DNA of 64,000 nt from CAWARU01 sp963805795 (GTDB taxonomy: Bacteria > Pseudomonadota > Gammaproteobacteria > UBA6186 > Azoamicaceae). The DNA is taken from the NCBI GenBank assembly GCA_963805795.1, contig CAWDVG010000004.1, forward strand, positions 186,001-250,000, in the 5' to 3' direction. Below, in pieces: positions 26,754 through 36,337 of the stretch. The notes beneath the pieces are model-generated. The model was not told the DNA's origin, ran no database searches, and saw only the letters and a program-made list of their open reading frames with translations. The number at the start of each line of letters is the position of its first letter. Position 1 is the first letter of the stretch. The position numbers and the translations under genes were made by a program.

Positions 26754-28838
26754 TTAATGATTCGCAGACGAAATAACAATGGGTGCTGTTGCCACTGCTT
26801 TAACATTTGCAGCTTCTGCTGCGACAGCAGCTTCAGCGTCGCCAGGTGGTGGCGCCATTCCAGTTTCTGCTGTAGAAGCTAGCCCGAATGTGGGTGAGGA
26901 GGCAGCCGCACCAGCAGCAGTGATAGCAACCGTAGCAGAAAATTGCGGCGTTACTGTTGGCCTAGGCTCATCAGTTGCACTTTTGGAATCGACGGCAAAG
27001 GGATCGACTGTCGCTGTTAGCCGAGTAGCCAGTCTTAATTCAGCTAATCGTTTTTCTTCCGATGCAAAGTCAGAGCTAAAGGTGACAGGTGTTTGTCTTT
27101 CAATCCATTGGCCACCGACTTTCCCTAATACATTAAAATGAATGTTGAAACCAGGGCGTTTTGCACCGGCACTGGTTCCGACACCAGTAGCAGTACCAGC
27201 ACTGGTAGCAGTAACACCAACTGGCATTGCAGTAGCAGAGGTAGCACCATCATTGGCAACAGCAAGAACCCCAGCAGAACCTTCAGTATTAACGGCCACC
27301 GCATTAACAGAAACGTTGCCACAAGTTTGATAGAGTAAAAATAAAGTAGTGTCATTATCTACCTGATCTTGTAATTCCTTTAAATATTGGTTTGATCTGG
27401 AAGAATGAATATCTAATATCGCATCTGGTGAAACCTTAGCTACTTTTAGAGATTGCACATAAGCAGCCAGCGAATCATATAAGGCAATAGATACAACAGC
27501 CAACGGATTTGGAATCGGTTTAGGAAAAACCTTTTGGTATAATGTAAAACTACAATTTTCAATAACAAGTTCCGGGTTAGAAAGAACGGGGGTGTTTGAA
27601 GCTACATAGCGACAATTATCCCGCTGGCTCATAACCTCTGCAACAGTTTTGATGAATTCATCTTGTTCATCTATTCCTTTTTCTTTATCAAGTTTAACCT
27701 GTATTCCCATTCTATGTAAAAATGCCATAAATTCGAAAACACTTCGAATGTTACTATCATTTCCTCTTGCAAATAACTCATGATTTCCAAATTGAGATTC
27801 GTCAATGAGATCGACAATAAAATGTTTTCCTCTTTGACCCGCTAAAGCCAGTTTGGCAATATTGACCAAAGTTGGGAAAAATTCTCCTGCATCTATAGTC
27901 GCAAATTTAAAACTGGCTTTTTTTGAAGCTTTGGATTGATAACAAGCCACTAGAGCATCTTCGGCCAGTTTGCGACCATCAATGGCTGGAAAATGGCGAC
28001 TATAATGTGAAAAATCATGATTTTCATGTAAAAAGCCATAAGGAGCTGCCCCGAGCATAACAGTTCCGCCTTGTGGATGAGGCACCAAAAATTGCTTAGG
28101 ATTTTCTGCCAATTTTCTCGCCAAAGCCTCACCATTTAATTTAGGTTGTAAATGTGGGTTAAGAAATTCGGGAGCTAATAATTTTTTACCCGCTGCAGCA
28201 AGCATATTGTGAATATACTGAGGTTGATGCCCTTCTAAAGCTCGGGAAATTAGCTTAGCATGCGCATCGTCGAAAAGGTTTCCACCTAACATGAATACTT
28301 CAAAGGGATGTTTTCGTTTAATTAACATCTGGCATAACGCTTCTGCCCCTTCGTTTTGAATGTTATTGTTTGTTAAAATGAGAACCCTAACAGAATTAGT
28401 GGGTTCTATAGCTGCTGCTAACTGTTGAGCTCCTGCGTTACCAATATTGTTCCTATCTAAAACCAAGTTAAAAATACGATTCTTTTTTAAAGCGTCTGCT
28501 AATAATGTCGCCCCATTATCGCTTATCATATTATCGATCAATATAAGCGTACGAAGTATTTTATTCGCTTTTAGAGCGGGACAAATCGCTTGCATAGCTG
28601 CATCATTTATGCCTTTGCTGGAGAAGTCGAGCTTGGCATTTTTATTTCTAGATATTGTTTGTACTATAGCTGCCAACTCATCATCGGTAATGGCTGGTTT
28701 AGGTGGCTTAGTAGGGGCAACACCGATTGCAATAGGAGGTCTATCGCCTGCAGTTTTTGCATCTAATGCAGCCATTGGCGTAGCAGCAGCCGCGGTACCT
28801 GCTATGGATAATGATGTGACACCAGCTGGAGTAGCCAT
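26754..28838 (-). CDS. LRR protein (ribonuclease-inhibitor type) with Ala/Thr-rich tail
   Basis: 694 residues from ATG 28838, chosen because AAGGAG stands eight bases upstream. The N-terminal ~45 residues are Ala/Thr/Pro-rich. Residues ~50-190 hold four or five 28-residue LRRs (LRTLILIDNMISDNGATLLA, IFNLVLDRNNIGNAGAQQLA, VRVLILTNNNIQNEGAEALC), close in form to NLRC3/ribonuclease-inhibitor repeats. A 300-residue middle region is unrecognised. The last ~190 residues are Ala/Val/Thr/Ser-rich and low in complexity. No signal peptide, no CAAX tail. Such proteins in intracellular bacteria are often effectors (inference). It is transcribed alone, with its own ribosome site and terminator hairpin. 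Confidence 0.8.
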   Translation of the reverse strand: MATPAGVTSLSIAGTAAAATPMAALDAKTAGDRPPIAIGVAPTKPPKPAITDDELAAIVQTISRNKNAKLDFSSKGINDAAMQAICPALKANKILRTLILIDNMISDNGATLLADALKKNRIFNLVLDRNNIGNAGAQQLAAAIEPTNSVRVLILTNNNIQNEGAEALCQMLIKRKHPFEVFMLGGNLFDDAHAKLISRALEGHQPQYIHNMLAAAGKKLLAPEFLNPHLQPKLNGEALARKLAENPKQFLVPHPQGGTVMLGAAPYGFLHENHDFSHYSRHFPAIDGRKLAEDALVACYQSKASKKASFKFATIDAGEFFPTLVNIAKLALAGQRGKHFIVDLIDESQFGNHELFARGNDSNIRSVFEFMAFLHRMGIQVKLDKEKGIDEQDEFIKTVAEVMSQRDNCRYVASNTPVLSNPELVIENCSFTLYQKVFPKPIPNPLAVVSIALYDSLAAYVQSLKVAKVSPDAILDIHSSRSNQYLKELQDQVDNDTTLFLLYQTCGNVSVNAVAVNTEGSAGVLAVANDGATSATAMPVGVTATSAGTATGVGTSAGAKRPGFNIHFNVLGKVGGQWIERQTPVTFSSDFASEEKRLAELRLATRLTATVDPFAVDSKSATDEPRPTVTPQFSATVAITAAGAAASSPTFGLASTAETGMAPPPGDAEAAVAAEAANVKAVATAPIVISSANH

Positions 28839-29111
28839 AGATTTTCTCCTTATCACAGAATCAAAAGACTTACCAATTTACGTCAGTAAAGTATCATAAT
28901 CTGCAAAGCTCATCTAGTAAAGCGATTTATTTTCGAGCATAAAGTAATCTTAAGTAAAAATTAGCCATTTGGAGACATTATCATGTCAGCAATCTATCTG
29001 GAAGTTCCGGTACAATTAAGCTGGGATTCTTTTGATTCTGGTTGAACCCACTCATATTACCAAACAATGTTGTTAAGTAGTGGACCTGTTGCCAAGCCAA
29101 TTCCAGTAGCC
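28839..29111 (+). other. Gap with a truncated gene start
   Basis: A GGAG site and ATG at 28983 begin a frame (MSAIYLEVPVQLSWDSFDSG) that stops after 20 codons at 29043-29045. It looks like the first codons of a lost gene. The following bases to 29111 show nothing recognisable, and a copied piece of the deacetylase gene begins at 29112. Confidence 0.35.
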
Positions 29112-29239
29112 GGCAATAATATGTCCAGATTCCGCATAATGTCGAATTCGGGCTTGATCTTCGTCGCTAAAATTTTTTAGATTACTGCAAAAGAAAACAA
29201 CTTCTTGTATGTTATTATCTTTTAATGATTGAGTAAGTT
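29112..29239 (-). repeat. 128-bp copy of an internal piece of the polysaccharide deacetylase gene
   Basis: Matches 24069-24196 over 128 bases with only about two differences, so the copying is recent. It carries neither the start nor the catalytic region. Its right end joins an IS481-type transposase fragment at a shared short ttac/gtaagtt junction. Confidence 0.85.
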
Positions 29240-30138
29240 ACAGCAGCAAGAAAAATTTGACCATTTTATTAAAGAATATAATACTGAAAGACCTCATGAA
29301 GCGTTAAACATGAAATGTCCTGCCGAAATTTATATTCCTTCTACCAAAAAATTTGCAGGTCTTCCTGAAGTAGATTATCCATTCCATGAATAAGGTTATT
29401 ACCATTACTAGTTGCGGCAGGATCTGTTTAAATGGAAAAAAGATAAATGAAAGCCAAGTCTTTGCAGGACAAAACATCGGTATCAAAGAAACGGAAGATA
29501 AGATCTGGCTAGTAAGCTTTATGGATTATGTTTTGGGTATTTTGATGAAGAATCGTGTAGATCACTTTAAGCCCTATTTCTGTATTAAAAAAGTAAAGCA
29601 TGAAATGTGTAACGCTCATATATTAAGAGAGCTGATTGGTATTATTGAAGCAGACCAAGAAGAATGGGCAAAAAATATGTTTCGATTGCTTAAATTGGCC
29701 TGTCGGGTCAAAAATAAATACACGCGTGGCATACCGAATAGATGGACAGAATCCATAAGTAAAAATTATTTTAAAATAATTGCTCAGGGACTACAATATC
29801 ATAAAAGTCTGCCGCCTTTAATTCAGAAAAAAGATTATGGAATACCCAAGCGTCGTGTTGGGCATAATTTAGTATTGCGCCTTGAGCATTATAATGAGGA
29901 GACACTTAGGTTTTTATATAACCCTGAAGTGCCATTTACCAATAATCAAGCGGAACAAGATCTGCGCATGATGAAAGTGAAACAAAAAATATCTGGATGC
30001 TTTCGTAGTTTTGAGGGAGCAAAAATATTTTGTAAGGTTCGTTCATTGCTCAGTACAGCCCGCAAACAAGGTTGGAATATCTGGAATTCTATTGAGAAGG
30101 CTCTGGACGGAGAAGTACCTGCTTTTTTAGCTGCTTAA
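29239..30138 (+). pseudogene. Chimera of IS481-type and IS66-type transposase C-terminal parts
   Basis: 29239-29560 corresponds to the 3' third of the intact IS481-type transposase at 37361 (EKFDHFIKEYNTERPHEALN, KVITITSCGRICLNGKKIN). At 29561 the sequence switches to the C-terminal half of an IS66 transposase: CNAHILRELIGIIEADQEEW, PFTNNQAEQDLRMMKVKQKI, SGCFRSFEGAKIF and STARKQG, the last two being hallmark IS66 motifs. A single frame from 29386 spans the junction by chance, so a 250-residue hybrid could be translated, but neither half has a full catalytic triad. No IS66 helper genes are present. Confidence 0.8.
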
Positions 30139-30337
30139 AGTATAACCTGGGTAGTTACTTCAGAAATTAAAACTGTTTTTATTACCAGTTTCGACATGTC
30201 ATGTTGATACTTGTACTATCACTGGCTTTCGTTGACGTATTTTTCTCTAAAAGCACCCCTTACGGGACGATTAGATTTATTTCCACAGTTAACACATTAT
30301 TGTTTTATGTACAAATCTGTCACTTTATGACATATTC

Positions 30338-30366
30338 TTGCATAAAAATATAGAAAACCCTATAAT
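30338..30366 (+). promoter_or_regulatory. Promoter of the AbiE-type operon
   Basis: TTGCAT at 30338-30343, a 17-base spacer, and a perfect TATAAT at 30361-30366, 55 bases before the first gene. Confidence 0.75.
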
Positions 30367-30388
30367 TTTAATAGAAACTTATTTTTTA

Positions 30389-30400
30389 AGCTAATTAGCT
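30389..30400. promoter_or_regulatory. Possible operator palindrome (AGCTAATTAGCT)
   Basis: A perfect 12-base palindrome lies between the -10 box and the AbiEi-type start. AbiEi proteins repress their own promoters by binding inverted repeats (known for the family); assignment to this site is inference. Confidence 0.4.
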
Positions 30401-30420
30401 AAAATTTATGGGGTGCAATT

Positions 30421-31053
30421 ATGAATCCAAATTTTAAAAAACTCCTCTATGATAGCCCAAAAATTTATATTACTAATCATGATCTAGCTATTGCTTTAGG
30501 GAATAGTGAAGATGCACGTCAAGCGTTAATTAAACGCGCATTAAAGAGAGGAGAACTTATTCAACTTAAAAATGGTTGTTATTTAATTGGTCAACCTTTT
30601 AATAAAAAACTTCCTAACCTTTTTGAAATCGCACAACAACTTTACGGCACTTCATATATTAGTTTAGAATCAGCATTATCTTATCATGGTTTAATCCCTG
30701 AAGCGGTTTATACCGTGACCAGCGTAAGTCCTAAAAGAGCTAAAGAATTTATCACTCCTATTGGTAATTTTAGTTATTCACATGTGCCAATGCTTAATTT
30801 TTATATGGGAGTTGATAGAATCGATAGTCAAAATGAAATTTATTTAATTGCAAGTGTTTGGAAAGCTTTAGGAGATTTTGTATATGTACGACGAAAAACT
30901 TGGAATACATTAGAAGATATTATGACTGATTTAAGAATTGAAGAAACGGATTTGAGAGCAGTTGACTTAACACTCATTGCTTCTCTTGCAAAAAATTACC
31001 CTAGCAAACGAGTTAAAACATTTTATTTAAATATGTTAAAGGGATTATCATAA
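30421..31053 (+). CDS. AbiEi-family antitoxin / transcriptional repressor
   Basis: 210 residues, ATG at 30421; GGGGTG upstream can serve as ribosome site. The N-terminal winged-helix region (LKRGELIQLKNGCYLIGQPF) and the mid part (YISLESALSYHGLIPEAVYT, VTSVSPKRAKEF, then FSYSHVP) are typical of AbiEi proteins of type IV toxin-antitoxin systems, which repress their own operon and allow the toxin to be tolerated. It is immediately followed (no gap) by the AbiEii-type nucleotidyltransferase gene. A strong promoter and a 12-base palindrome stand upstream. The module appears intact; defence against phage or maintenance of the region are the usual roles. Confidence 0.88.
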   Translation: MNPNFKKLLYDSPKIYITNHDLAIALGNSEDARQALIKRALKRGELIQLKNGCYLIGQPFNKKLPNLFEIAQQLYGTSYISLESALSYHGLIPEAVYTVTSVSPKRAKEFITPIGNFSYSHVPMLNFYMGVDRIDSQNEIYLIASVWKALGDFVYVRRKTWNTLEDIMTDLRIEETDLRAVDLTLIASLAKNYPSKRVKTFYLNMLKGLS

Positions 31054-31926
31054 ATGAGTATTAATTTAATAGAAAATCGTTTTAAACTGTACTCGATCCA
31101 CTCAAAACAAGATGAATTAAATGCTTTTAAAGAAATTATTCAAGAAATTGCATTATCGATTTTATCACAAACTGACTTTTTTAGACACGCCGTTTTTCAA
31201 GGAGGAACTTGTTTAAGAATAATATATGGACTCCCTAGGTTCTCGGAAGATCTGGATTTTATACTTCAAAAACCCGATACAAATTTTATCTGGCAACCCT
31301 ATTTAGATAAAATGAAAATGGCATTTGAAGCTTATGGTTTACATTTAGAAGTGCATGACCGTTCTAAAGCTAATAATACAGTTAAAAAAGCTTTTATTAA
31401 ACAAGATTCATTTGGTCAAGTTTTAACTTTAACCTATCCGTTAAATCCTTCGGACAAACAAAAAGCTGAAATTAAATTTGAAATTGATACAAATCCGCCT
31501 TTAGGATCACTGTTAGAAATTAAATATATAGACTTTCCTACACCTTCTTCTATTATTCTACAAGACATGTCCAGTCTTTTTGCTGGAAAATGTCATGCTC
31601 TATTATGTAGAGATCATACTAAGGGTAGAGATTGGTTCGATTTTATTTGGTATGTTTCCAGGAAAACTAAACTAAATTATACCTTTTTGAAAAATGCCTT
31701 ATATCAAACTGGCCCTTGGGAAAACTTAAAGCTTAATATTGATGGCTACTGGATCATTGAACAATTAACAACTAAAGTTAATTCAATTAATTGGAATGAA
31801 GCGAAAAAGGATGTTTCTAAATTTTTAAAAGGTAAAGAAGCTGAAAGTCTTAACATATGGGGAACACCATTATTTTTAAGCACAATTGATAAGCTCTCAA
31901 GTTATCTCTTTATTGAACATCCATAA
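31054..31926 (+). CDS. AbiEii/AbiGii-family nucleotidyltransferase toxin
   Basis: 290 residues. The nucleotidyltransferase core shows FQGGTCLRIIYGLPRFSEDL with DF: the GG-T and the S-E-D-L-D motif supply nucleotide-binding and metal residues. KGRDWFDFIWYVSR near residue 190 is the conserved helical motif of the family. AbiEii-type toxins transfer nucleotides, in studied cases to tRNA, and halt growth (family knowledge). It starts on the base following the stop of the antitoxin gene, and a 10-bp hairpin ends the operon. Length and motifs are complete. Confidence 0.9.
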   Translation: MSINLIENRFKLYSIHSKQDELNAFKEIIQEIALSILSQTDFFRHAVFQGGTCLRIIYGLPRFSEDLDFILQKPDTNFIWQPYLDKMKMAFEAYGLHLEVHDRSKANNTVKKAFIKQDSFGQVLTLTYPLNPSDKQKAEIKFEIDTNPPLGSLLEIKYIDFPTPSSIILQDMSSLFAGKCHALLCRDHTKGRDWFDFIWYVSRKTKLNYTFLKNALYQTGPWENLKLNIDGYWIIEQLTTKVNSINWNEAKKDVSKFLKGKEAESLNIWGTPLFLSTIDKLSSYLFIEHP

Positions 31927-31934
31927 TTTTAGAA

Positions 31935-31960
31935 CCGCTCTCAACAATGCTTGAGAGCGG
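31935..31960 (+). terminator. Terminator of the AbiE-type operon
   Basis: A perfect 10-base stem (CCGCTCTCAA paired with TTGAGAGCGG) with a six-base loop and a T-rich downstream stretch, eight bases after the stop. Confidence 0.85.
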
Positions 31961-31977
31961 ATGTTCCGTTTTATTGT

Positions 31978-32085
31978 TTAATAAAATTTCATTGCTTTTT
32001 TGTCAGATTCCGATTGCGCTTCTGGAGTGCTTTTAAGTTTTTCCCTTAACTGCATAGCCTCTTTCCTTAATTTATTCAAATTCAT
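31978..32085 (-). CDS. Possible 35-residue peptide or gene tail
   Basis: ATG 32085 to TAA 31978 encodes MNLNKLRKEAMQLREKLKST and a polar end. The frame is coding-like upstream too (LLNRTKQGLSAFL) until a stop near 32130, so this may be the last part of a decayed gene. No ribosome site or family is recognised. The rest of 31927-32454 holds the operon terminator, a short Nudix 5' remnant at about 32165-32200 and the promoter region of the second cassette. Confidence 0.3.
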   Translation of the reverse strand: MNLNKLRKEAMQLREKLKSTPEAQSESDKKAMKFY

Positions 32086-32454
32086 TAGGAACGCACTTAA
32101 ACCCTGTTTCGTGCGATTTAATAGCCAAAGCTAAAGATCTCAATGAAGCTTTTATTCGGCAATTTATAACTCTTCACCCCGTAAAATAGGTACGGCCATC
32201 TTCAGAGTCCTTAAAAAAACGTAGACAACGATTTCAATTTACCTAAATGGAGCATTTAAATGGCCCCACAACACTAGTGGCATTGATACTTAGGAATCGT
32301 ATTATTTATCATAAGTAACAAACTAATACAATAATTTTTAAAACTAACTTCTTGGCGCCTTCTTAATCCACGTTCATCTAGACCAGTACAATTTTTATCA
32401 ATTATGGCATAATAGTATTTCAAGTTAGAAAGTAGTTCTTTAGGAGATCTTTTC

Positions 32455-33537
32455 ATGTCTGTGCCCAGTTTAGAATTTGCAACCTAGTTGTTAGCTCAAT
32501 CAAACGATACTGCCATATTTCGATCAATGTTATTCTACCCATTTGCCACAGGCTCATTTGTGCCTGATCCAACCTTATCCCCTGCGGCCATAGAATACTT
32601 GGCGCATATATATGGAGAAAACCGCCATGATGATTACCTTAAAGGAATATCCGCCATAAGTGTCACCGCATGCGCAGAAGCAGTACAACAGGAAATCGAA
32701 AGTCAGCCTAAACCATTCAGCTTTTCAATCCAATCGGCCTGGACTCAATGCTATGATTTTGTTACCCAAAAACTAGGAATGGGTTATTACAAAGGGAATT
32801 CTAAACCATCCACTGCTACTGCAGCCAGTGGGGTAACGCCCACTAAAACAGGCATTGACAAAGAACTGGCTGAAACACTCCAAAAAAAGATTGAGCAAGC
32901 TAAAGCCACTGAAGCCAAGGGACTCGTTGAAAAAAAGACTGCCATAGAGAAAGAAAAGCAGGCAAAATCTCAATTAAATCTTCAACCAGAAAAAGTGCCA
33001 AGTTCTAATGGCAATGTCCCTGTTAATGAATGTAATCGAAGAATGTTAGAAGCGGCTCTCGATCATAAACCCACTTATAACTATGGCATGGTAACTGCCT
33101 TAAAGCGATTTGGTAATTTTATATTACAACAGCTTCCTTTCATGTCGAATTCAACGCAACAACCTGTTGCAAAACCAACAGCAATGGCTGCTATAGAGGC
33201 CTGCGCAGACAGTACACAAACTTTTAAAGAAAATATTCGTAAATTGCACCGTGCTGAATATAGTCATCAGACATGTCTAGAACGAATGGGATATTCACCA
33301 TTAGTATCAGAACTTGCCTTACGACTAGAGTCATGCAACATGGAATACAGTAGTCTTGCAATGTACCAACGACTTGAAGATTCAATTGAAGGGCGATATT
33401 GTTTTAGAAATATGGACCCTCGCATGCCTTGTTATGATCAATTTATGAAATTACATCAAATGTTTCATAACACATTTGATGGTCAAAATATTCAAAGACA
33501 AAATTGCCCTATCAACACTCCATCGAATGCGCACTGA
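32455..33537 (+). pseudogene. Second copy of the Cys-rich coiled-coil protein, with an amber codon at position 11
   Basis: The ATG at 32455 has the AGGAG site and reads MSVPSLEFAT like copy 1, then meets TAG at 32485-32487 where copy 1 has CAG (Gln). The remaining 349 codons are open and highly similar, keeping all the spaced Cys motifs and the coiled coil (LQKKIEQAKATEAKGLVEKK). A TTG immediately after the stop could restart translation but has no ribosome site of its own. One point mutation has therefore probably silenced it, unless the codon is suppressed or restart occurs. Maintenance of the rest of the frame implies the stop is recent. Confidence 0.7.
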
Positions 33538-33573
33538 ATCTATATCTAGCAACTGTGATTGTCAATCTGCCCT

Positions 33574-35580
33574 ATGAGTACTACGGCTGCCGTTGTAGAA
33601 CACAAAATCAAATCAGAAAAAGAGCTGACTCCTAATATATGCATTAAAATCGAGGAAAGCATCAAAACGGATGACGAGCTTGCAAAGGTGCTTTCCGAAA
33701 AATTAAAGGCCTATTATACTTTATTTGAAAATGAAACTTGTAAGCAAATAAAATCAGGTGATTACTATAAAATAATTAAAGGGACCGTTAGTATTGACCT
33801 TCCGTATAAATTTGTTGGCAAAAATACTATTACCATATTCATGCAACACTTATTAAATACTCCAGGCATTAAAACAAGTTTAACATTTGCTGACGTTAGC
33901 AAACCAGAAAATGACTATGTCCTAGAATTTTTAAACAACCGTGATTCTAATCCAGATATAGGCGTGATATATTTCGAATTTCCCTGGGCTCTTGATGTTC
34001 AATTGACAAAAACCTTTAAAGCCCTAGGATTTTTCCTAAAAATGAATCGCACATTAAACACTCTACGAATCACGGGCTATCGAGAAAAAAATGAAAATGC
34101 GTCTGCATTAATGTCAGTTTTTCAAGGAATCAGCAGTAATCCTCATTCCCTCCTAACAGGCCTCGATCTTACTGGCTATCAATTAGCAACACGAGAAGTT
34201 CAATTTTTATCACAATTATTAAAAACGAATAAGAAACTTATGTCTCTTAAATTGACAAATTGTGGTCTAAATGATAAGCACTTAGAAATGATTATCATGG
34301 CAATAAATTTTAATCCTGACACTAATATAAGCTATATCAATATAGCTGTTAACTTAATGTACATGCAAAGGGGAGCAAAAACAACTAAGGCTTTAGAAGC
34401 TTTATTAAGCACAAGTAAAACACTGAATGATACTCTCATTGATGACGAAACAGATGAGCTGGTTCATGGCATGGCAGCTGGAAAATTGTTAAGAGCAAAA
34501 TATCAAAACCCCCATTTTGATATTCCAACAAATATACATCTCAATGGTTCTGCCGATAGTCATTGTATGTCTGCTGTAGCAGATGTTATGGGTAACAGTA
34601 CTTGCATAAATGATTTGAGATTAATTGATAATGGCTTCATATTATCCGAATTAGGAAACATCTTTTTAAAGATCAATACGAATCCCTACTGTACCTTACA
34701 AGTTCTCGAACTTCGTACTGGCTTTGACCTGATTTTACTTCTTGAAAAAAAAACAGCGCGTGATTCTTTACTTGCTTCTTTACTTGAACCTTTAAAGTTA
34801 CTATTGAACACAAGTCCGACGCTCACAAAGGTAATATTGTCTTTGGGGAATTGCTTGGCAACCGATAAGCAGAGTGCTGAAATCATTCATGCCATTCAGG
34901 GGAATTGCCATGGTGTTTTATCCAAAATTATACTTTGGGATTTTTGCGTTCAAGAATTTACATTTGCCGCTATTGCTCAATTTTTGCGTTTTTCGAGAAC
35001 CACAACCGATTTTTTATTTTTCGTCTCCCATTCATTAAGCGATAGTGATTCTGAACTGACTACACCAATTACGACCATCCTTCAAGGCATTTCAGAAAAT
35101 AATAAAACTGTTTTAAGATCACTTTCTTTGCCATATACAAGAGCATCGCGACATACAGAAAAATTAGGTCACACTCTCTTACAGCTCCTAAAAAGAAAGA
35201 ATATAATCATAGGTGATCTTAAGGGGTTAGGATGTTGCTTTTCGGGTGATATACGATTAAAAATCGAAGAATGTCTCGAAATAAATAAACAAATAGCATT
35301 GAGGCTAGATGCCCATTGGTCAATTTTGTCAATTTTAATAGCATGGTATAGAGCTAACGCCAACCATGCATTTCAACATTCGGTTTTTCCCATGTTAAAA
35401 GATATTATGTCATTCATGGATCGTACGACACCAATAGGAAAAGAACCTACTACAGAAATTTGCAATGTCAAACCAGATGCTCAGCCTGTGCTATTTGATT
35501 TTAACAAGAACGCTGTTTCTTATAAACCTGAAACTGTGGTTTCAAAACCAACAACTCATAATTGTTGTGTCATGCTTTAA
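33574..35580 (+). CDS. Second LRR-like protein with CAAX tail (Cys-Val-Met-Leu)
   Basis: 668 residues from ATG 33574, the position matching copy 1; no ribosome site, so coupling to the preceding frame is expected. The repeat region is the same (LTGLDLTGYQLATREVQ, LMSLKLTNCGLNDKHL, INDLRLIDNGFILSEL, LQVLELRTGF, LTKVILSLGNCLATD). It ends NCCVML, so the CAAX box and the adjacent Cys are conserved although the 20 residues before them have changed. Insertion of SLLASLLEPLK-type sequence marks small indels. Role inferred as for the first copy. If the upstream gene is silenced by its amber codon, expression of this one may also suffer. Confidence 0.78.
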   Translation: MSTTAAVVEHKIKSEKELTPNICIKIEESIKTDDELAKVLSEKLKAYYTLFENETCKQIKSGDYYKIIKGTVSIDLPYKFVGKNTITIFMQHLLNTPGIKTSLTFADVSKPENDYVLEFLNNRDSNPDIGVIYFEFPWALDVQLTKTFKALGFFLKMNRTLNTLRITGYREKNENASALMSVFQGISSNPHSLLTGLDLTGYQLATREVQFLSQLLKTNKKLMSLKLTNCGLNDKHLEMIIMAINFNPDTNISYINIAVNLMYMQRGAKTTKALEALLSTSKTLNDTLIDDETDELVHGMAAGKLLRAKYQNPHFDIPTNIHLNGSADSHCMSAVADVMGNSTCINDLRLIDNGFILSELGNIFLKINTNPYCTLQVLELRTGFDLILLLEKKTARDSLLASLLEPLKLLLNTSPTLTKVILSLGNCLATDKQSAEIIHAIQGNCHGVLSKIILWDFCVQEFTFAAIAQFLRFSRTTTDFLFFVSHSLSDSDSELTTPITTILQGISENNKTVLRSLSLPYTRASRHTEKLGHTLLQLLKRKNIIIGDLKGLGCCFSGDIRLKIEECLEINKQIALRLDAHWSILSILIAWYRANANHAFQHSVFPMLKDIMSFMDRTTPIGKEPTTEICNVKPDAQPVLFDFNKNAVSYKPETVVSKPTTHNCCVML

Positions 35581-35607
35581 ATTCGTCCCCGTCATTTAAA
35601 CCTGATT

Positions 35608-36324
35608 CTATTTCGCGAGCTCTTCCAATACTGGCATCAGTTGCTTATCAGCAGTATCAATCATCGGCTGGCCATGCGCGCTAAGAAGATGGCGAAAACC
35701 AAGACTTTTAAGTCTTTCGAAATCAGAATTTTTTGGTTTCATTGCACCCAGCCATATTTTATCAATGCTAGCAGGTTTTATTAAACCCTGTTTCAAAAAT
35801 TCTTTACCTGTTTTTTCGCTAAAATACTCGTCTACTCTAGTCCAGTTTTTGATGCTATCGCAGGTGATCAAAATGCCACCCAATCTTGCAATGTGAAGGA
35901 TGGCTTCAGGCAAAAAAGTCGTTTCAAATTTAAAAAATGAAGCATCCGGAAATGGAGGTGTGTCAGTTTCTCCAATTAGAAAATCGGCTTGACGGTTTTC
36001 CTTATGAATCATTCCCTTTAACGCCCAAAGCTTTGCATTATAGCGATCTAGGTAGAAAGCATCGTTCCGATCATGAAATGCACCAAGTCTAATGATTTGG
36101 GTAACCTTCCCCAAATTTTCAAGCGCGTTAAGCCCTTCTTCATTCAAACGCAAAGTATTAATAAGGGTGAGGTTCGAGCCATCACGGATAATCACCATGT
36201 TGTTACTTTTTTGGCTAGTGTTTCCTTCATATTCAAATGTACTGGAACCCATTACTAAGAAAATATCGGGAAATATTTCTTGAATTTCACTATGTGGCCA
36301 TGCTGGTGGATATCTTAATGACAT
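35608..36324 (-). CDS. Metallo-beta-lactamase-fold-like protein of unknown function
   Basis: 238 residues, ATG 36324 with AGGAGG upstream. Residues ~40-60 (NNMVIIRDGSNLTLINTLRL) and the stretch IIRLGAFHDRNDAFYLDRY with an H-D-x-x-D motif, then LSAHGQPM near the C-terminus, look like the MBL-fold core of DUF-type proteins with reduced metal-binding sets. The classical H-x-H-x-D-H is not present in full, so hydrolase activity is uncertain. No signal peptide. It follows the second cassette in the opposite orientation and stands alone. Confidence 0.6.
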   Translation of the reverse strand: MSLRYPPAWPHSEIQEIFPDIFLVMGSSTFEYEGNTSQKSNNMVIIRDGSNLTLINTLRLNEEGLNALENLGKVTQIIRLGAFHDRNDAFYLDRYNAKLWALKGMIHKENRQADFLIGETDTPPFPDASFFKFETTFLPEAILHIARLGGILITCDSIKNWTRVDEYFSEKTGKEFLKQGLIKPASIDKIWLGAMKPKNSDFERLKSLGFRHLLSAHGQPMIDTADKQLMPVLEELAK

Positions 36325-36337
36325 TTAAATCCTCCTA

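Larger units (their letters stand above)
32165..35580 (+). repeat. Copy 2 of the duplicated two-gene cassette
   Basis: Collinear with 19875-23325: Nudix 5' remnant, common promoter-region sequence, Cys-rich coiled-coil gene and CAAX-tailed LRR-type gene. Similarity ends at the last stop codon. Small indels (for example KQPGDYY versus KSGDYY) and many substitutions separate the copies. Confidence 0.85.

Noticed and set aside
26779..27355. Long plus-strand frames rich in Ala/Thr opposite the LRR gene tail
   Set aside because: They are antisense shadows of the low-complexity Ala/Thr/Val tail; no ribosome sites or family motifs.
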